Shown here one piece after another: positions 62,518 through 64,000 of a stretch of 64,000 bases of DNA. The translations under genes were made by a program, and so were the position numbers. Where the stretch lies: the NCBI RefSeq assembly GCF_013364235.1, contig NZ_CP054919.1, positions 7,737,603-7,801,602 on the forward strand, read 5' to 3'. Below the pieces are notes generated by a model. It searched no databases, was not told where the DNA came from, and saw nothing but the letters and a program-made list of their open reading frames with translations. The stretch is from Kitasatospora sp. NA04385. GTDB lineage: Bacteria; Actinomycetota; Actinomycetes; Streptomycetales; Streptomycetaceae. Numbering within the stretch: the stretch's first letter is position 1; every line of letters starts with the position of its first letter.

Positions 62518-63060
62518 GTGGGGGAGATCGACGAAGGACTCGAACGGGTCGCGCGGACCAGGCCGATCCCGCGCACCGTGCCCGCCCGGGTCCGGTACCT
62601 GGTCAAGCGCGCCAAGGGCTCCACCCGGGCGGTCGCCGCCGAACTCGGCGTCTCCCAGCGCACCGTGCAGCGCTGGCTCAAGGGCACCATCGCCCCCAAG
62701 CCGGACGCCGCCCGCCGGATCGAGGACCGGGTGCGCGCCACCTGGCAGCCCGGCGTGCGCCGCCGGGTCCGCCGCCGCGCCGAGGAGCAGGGCTTCATGC
62801 TGCACATCCAGGCCAGGTTCGGGTACAGCGCGGCGGGCGGCTCCACCGACGACCCGCGCGAGCGGCTGATCACCCAACACCTGCCCGGCGACGTCGCCCG
62901 CGAGCTCTACGCGGCCCGCGACGCCGGGGCCGGCGAGGGCGAGCAGCAGCGCATCCTGGCCGCCGCCCTCCAGGAGCACTACTTCAAGGACCGGGGCCGC
63001 CGCGCCGAGGGCCTGACCGCCGAGATCAACGACCTCGGCTGGCTGGAGCTGGAAGTCTGA
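62518..63060 (+). CDS. tpg: Telomere terminal protein Tpg
   Basis: 180 residues from a GTG with GAGGAAG about 10 nt upstream. An HTH (STRAVAAELGVSQRTVQRWLKG, near 35-56) is followed by RRIEDRVRATWQPGVRRRVRRRAEEQGFMLHIQARFGYSA and DLGWLELEV at the end, matching Tpg terminal proteins, which are covalently bound to the 5' ends of linear Streptomyces replicons and prime end patching. The size is normal. The tap-tpg order is as in linear chromosomes and plasmids. Confidence 0.94.
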   Translation: MGEIDEGLERVARTRPIPRTVPARVRYLVKRAKGSTRAVAAELGVSQRTVQRWLKGTIAPKPDAARRIEDRVRATWQPGVRRRVRRRAEEQGFMLHIQARFGYSAAGGSTDDPRERLITQHLPGDVARELYAARDAGAGEGEQQRILAAALQEHYFKDRGRRAEGLTAEINDLGWLELEV

Positions 63061-63061
63061 C

Positions 63062-63115
63062 CCGCCGCCACCGCCACTACCGCTGCCGCCACCGCCACTA
63101 CCGTCGCCGCCACCG
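63062..63115. repeat. 21-bp tandem repeats (CCGCCACCGCCACTAC) after tpg
   Basis: Two and a half imperfect copies of a 21-bp unit of CCGCCAC type follow the tpg stop. Probably slippage-derived. Confidence 0.85.
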
Positions 63116-63166
63116 TGGCGACGGCCCGACCGGCGGGGCGGTTGGCGGGGTGGCTAAGGTCGGGGG

Positions 63167-64000
63167 ATGAGCGCTCGCTACCTCCTCCCGTACGCCCCCG
63201 ACGCGATCGGCGGCCTGCCCGTCGGCCTCGACGCCCTCGTCTGGGACGGGGACGGGCCGGTGCCGCCGGACGAGGCGCTGCGGGAGGTGGAGTTCTTCTG
63301 CCTGCCCTACCTGCGGCACGCCGTCGCGCTCCCGCTGATCGAACGCCTGCCGTCGCTGAAGGTGGTCCAGACCCTCACGGCCGGGATGGACGACGTGCTG
63401 CCGCACGTGCCGGACGGCGTCGTCGCCCACAACGCGCGCGGACTGCACGACGCCAGCACCGCCGAGCTGGCGGTGACGCTGATCCTCGCCTCGCTGCGCG
63501 GCATCCCGCGCTTCACCCGGCTCCAGGACCAGGGCCGGTGGAACCTGGAGTTCCACGATTCCCTCGCCGACCGGACGGTGCTCATCCTCGGGTACGGCTC
63601 GATCGGCCGCGCGCTCGCCGCCCGCCTGGAGCCCTTCGAGTGCGAGATCGTCAAGGTCGCCCGCCGGGCCCGCCCCGAGGAGGGGGTGCACGGCACGGCG
63701 GAGCTGGCGGAGCTGCTCCCGGACGCGGACGTCGTCGTGCTGCTGACCCCGCTCACCCCGGAGAGCCGGCACCTGGTCGACGCCGGGTTCCTGTCCCGGA
63801 TGAAGGACGGCGCGCTGCTGGTCAACGTCGCCCGGGGGCCCGTGGTCGACACCGAGGCGCTGCTCGCGGAACTCTCCGCGCAGCGGCTGCGGGCCGCGCT
63901 CGACGTCACCGACCCGGAACCGCTGCCCGCCGACCACCCGCTCTGGCACGCCCCCGGCGTCCTGATCACCCCGCACGTCGGCGGCCCCAGCAGCGCCTTC
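63167..64000 (+). CDS. D-isomer-specific 2-hydroxyacid dehydrogenase, 3' truncated by window edge
   Basis: 278 residues visible, ORF open to the last base. NAD-binding GYGSIGRALAARLEPF (about 141-156), catalytic Arg in LVNVARGPVVDTEALL, Glu in DVTDPEPLPADHPLW and His in LITPHVGGPSS make the family certain. It reduces a 2-keto acid to the D-hydroxy acid or the reverse. It is not co-conserved with tap-tpg, so proximity is probably incidental. Confidence 0.93.
   Translation, partial: MSARYLLPYAPDAIGGLPVGLDALVWDGDGPVPPDEALREVEFFCLPYLRHAVALPLIERLPSLKVVQTLTAGMDDVLPHVPDGVVAHNARGLHDASTAELAVTLILASLRGIPRFTRLQDQGRWNLEFHDSLADRTVLILGYGSIGRALAARLEPFECEIVKVARRARPEEGVHGTAELAELLPDADVVVLLTPLTPESRHLVDAGFLSRMKDGALLVNVARGPVVDTEALLAELSAQRLRAALDVTDPEPLPADHPLWHAPGVLITPHVGGPSSAF

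Overview
The window is high-GC actinobacterial DNA with short intergenic gaps, many GTG starts and overlapping ATGA/GTGA gene junctions. A complete whiE-type spore-pigment cluster, a free-standing SepF-like protein, SAV_915- and SCO2583/2584-type proteins and a tap-tpg telomere pair all point to Streptomycetaceae (Streptomyces or Kitasatospora). I cannot resolve the species from sequence alone. I saw no tRNA, rRNA, CRISPR array or insertion sequence.

Layout. 1-6.7 kb: the 3' part of an acyl-CoA ligase gene, a TetR regulator, a PAS-PAS-GAF-PP2C-HATPase signalling protein, a Pro/Ser-rich secreted protein and a DHA2 drug exporter. 6.8-15.1 kb: a type II polyketide locus with the gene order of whiE. 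An FAD hydroxylase (ORFVIII) diverges from SchA/CurD protein, cupin, KS-alpha, CLF, ACP, aromatase and TcmI-like cyclase. It closes with a strong 23-bp inverted repeat and a convergent O-methyltransferase. 15.2-25.3 kb: secreted and membrane proteins, a TetR/MFS operon with a palindromic operator, a SepF-like protein with a BldD-box-like palindrome far upstream, a DinB protein, a NUDIX hydrolase and a TVP38 protein. 25.4-40.8 kb: endonuclease IV, a divergent MFS/ROK pair sharing a palindromic operator, a Mop-type molybdate-binding protein, GDPD, an AI-2E family exporter, hydrolases, two GNATs (one preceded by a probable leader peptide), a copper chaperone, a MATE pump, a nitrilase-like amidase and DUF5709.

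40.9-46.4 kb is the least ordinary part. It holds three 188-bp tandem repeats in GT-rich DNA, a large LAL-type LuxR regulator, and two divergent paralogous genes for tiny proteins of unknown function whose upstream regions share a motif. 46.4-48.6 kb carries a YjfL/YjfM/YjfC-like set (DUF350 protein, small lipoprotein, glutathionylspermidine-synthase-like ATP-grasp). 48.6-51.2 kb is the metX-metY methionine pair. 51.5-59.7 kb holds a LysR/EamA divergent pair, an NlpC/P60 cell-wall hydrolase, a GNAT, DUF4253, an SCO2583/2584-like membrane protein, a CHMI-family tautomerase and an I36-like secreted protein. 60-63 kb encodes the telomere proteins Tap and Tpg. The window ends inside a D-2-hydroxyacid dehydrogenase gene.

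No single new system is proven. The best candidates for undescribed biology are the divergent small-protein pair with its shared promoter motif, the 188-bp repeats with conserved micro-ORFs, and the leader peptide upstream of the 335-residue GNAT.
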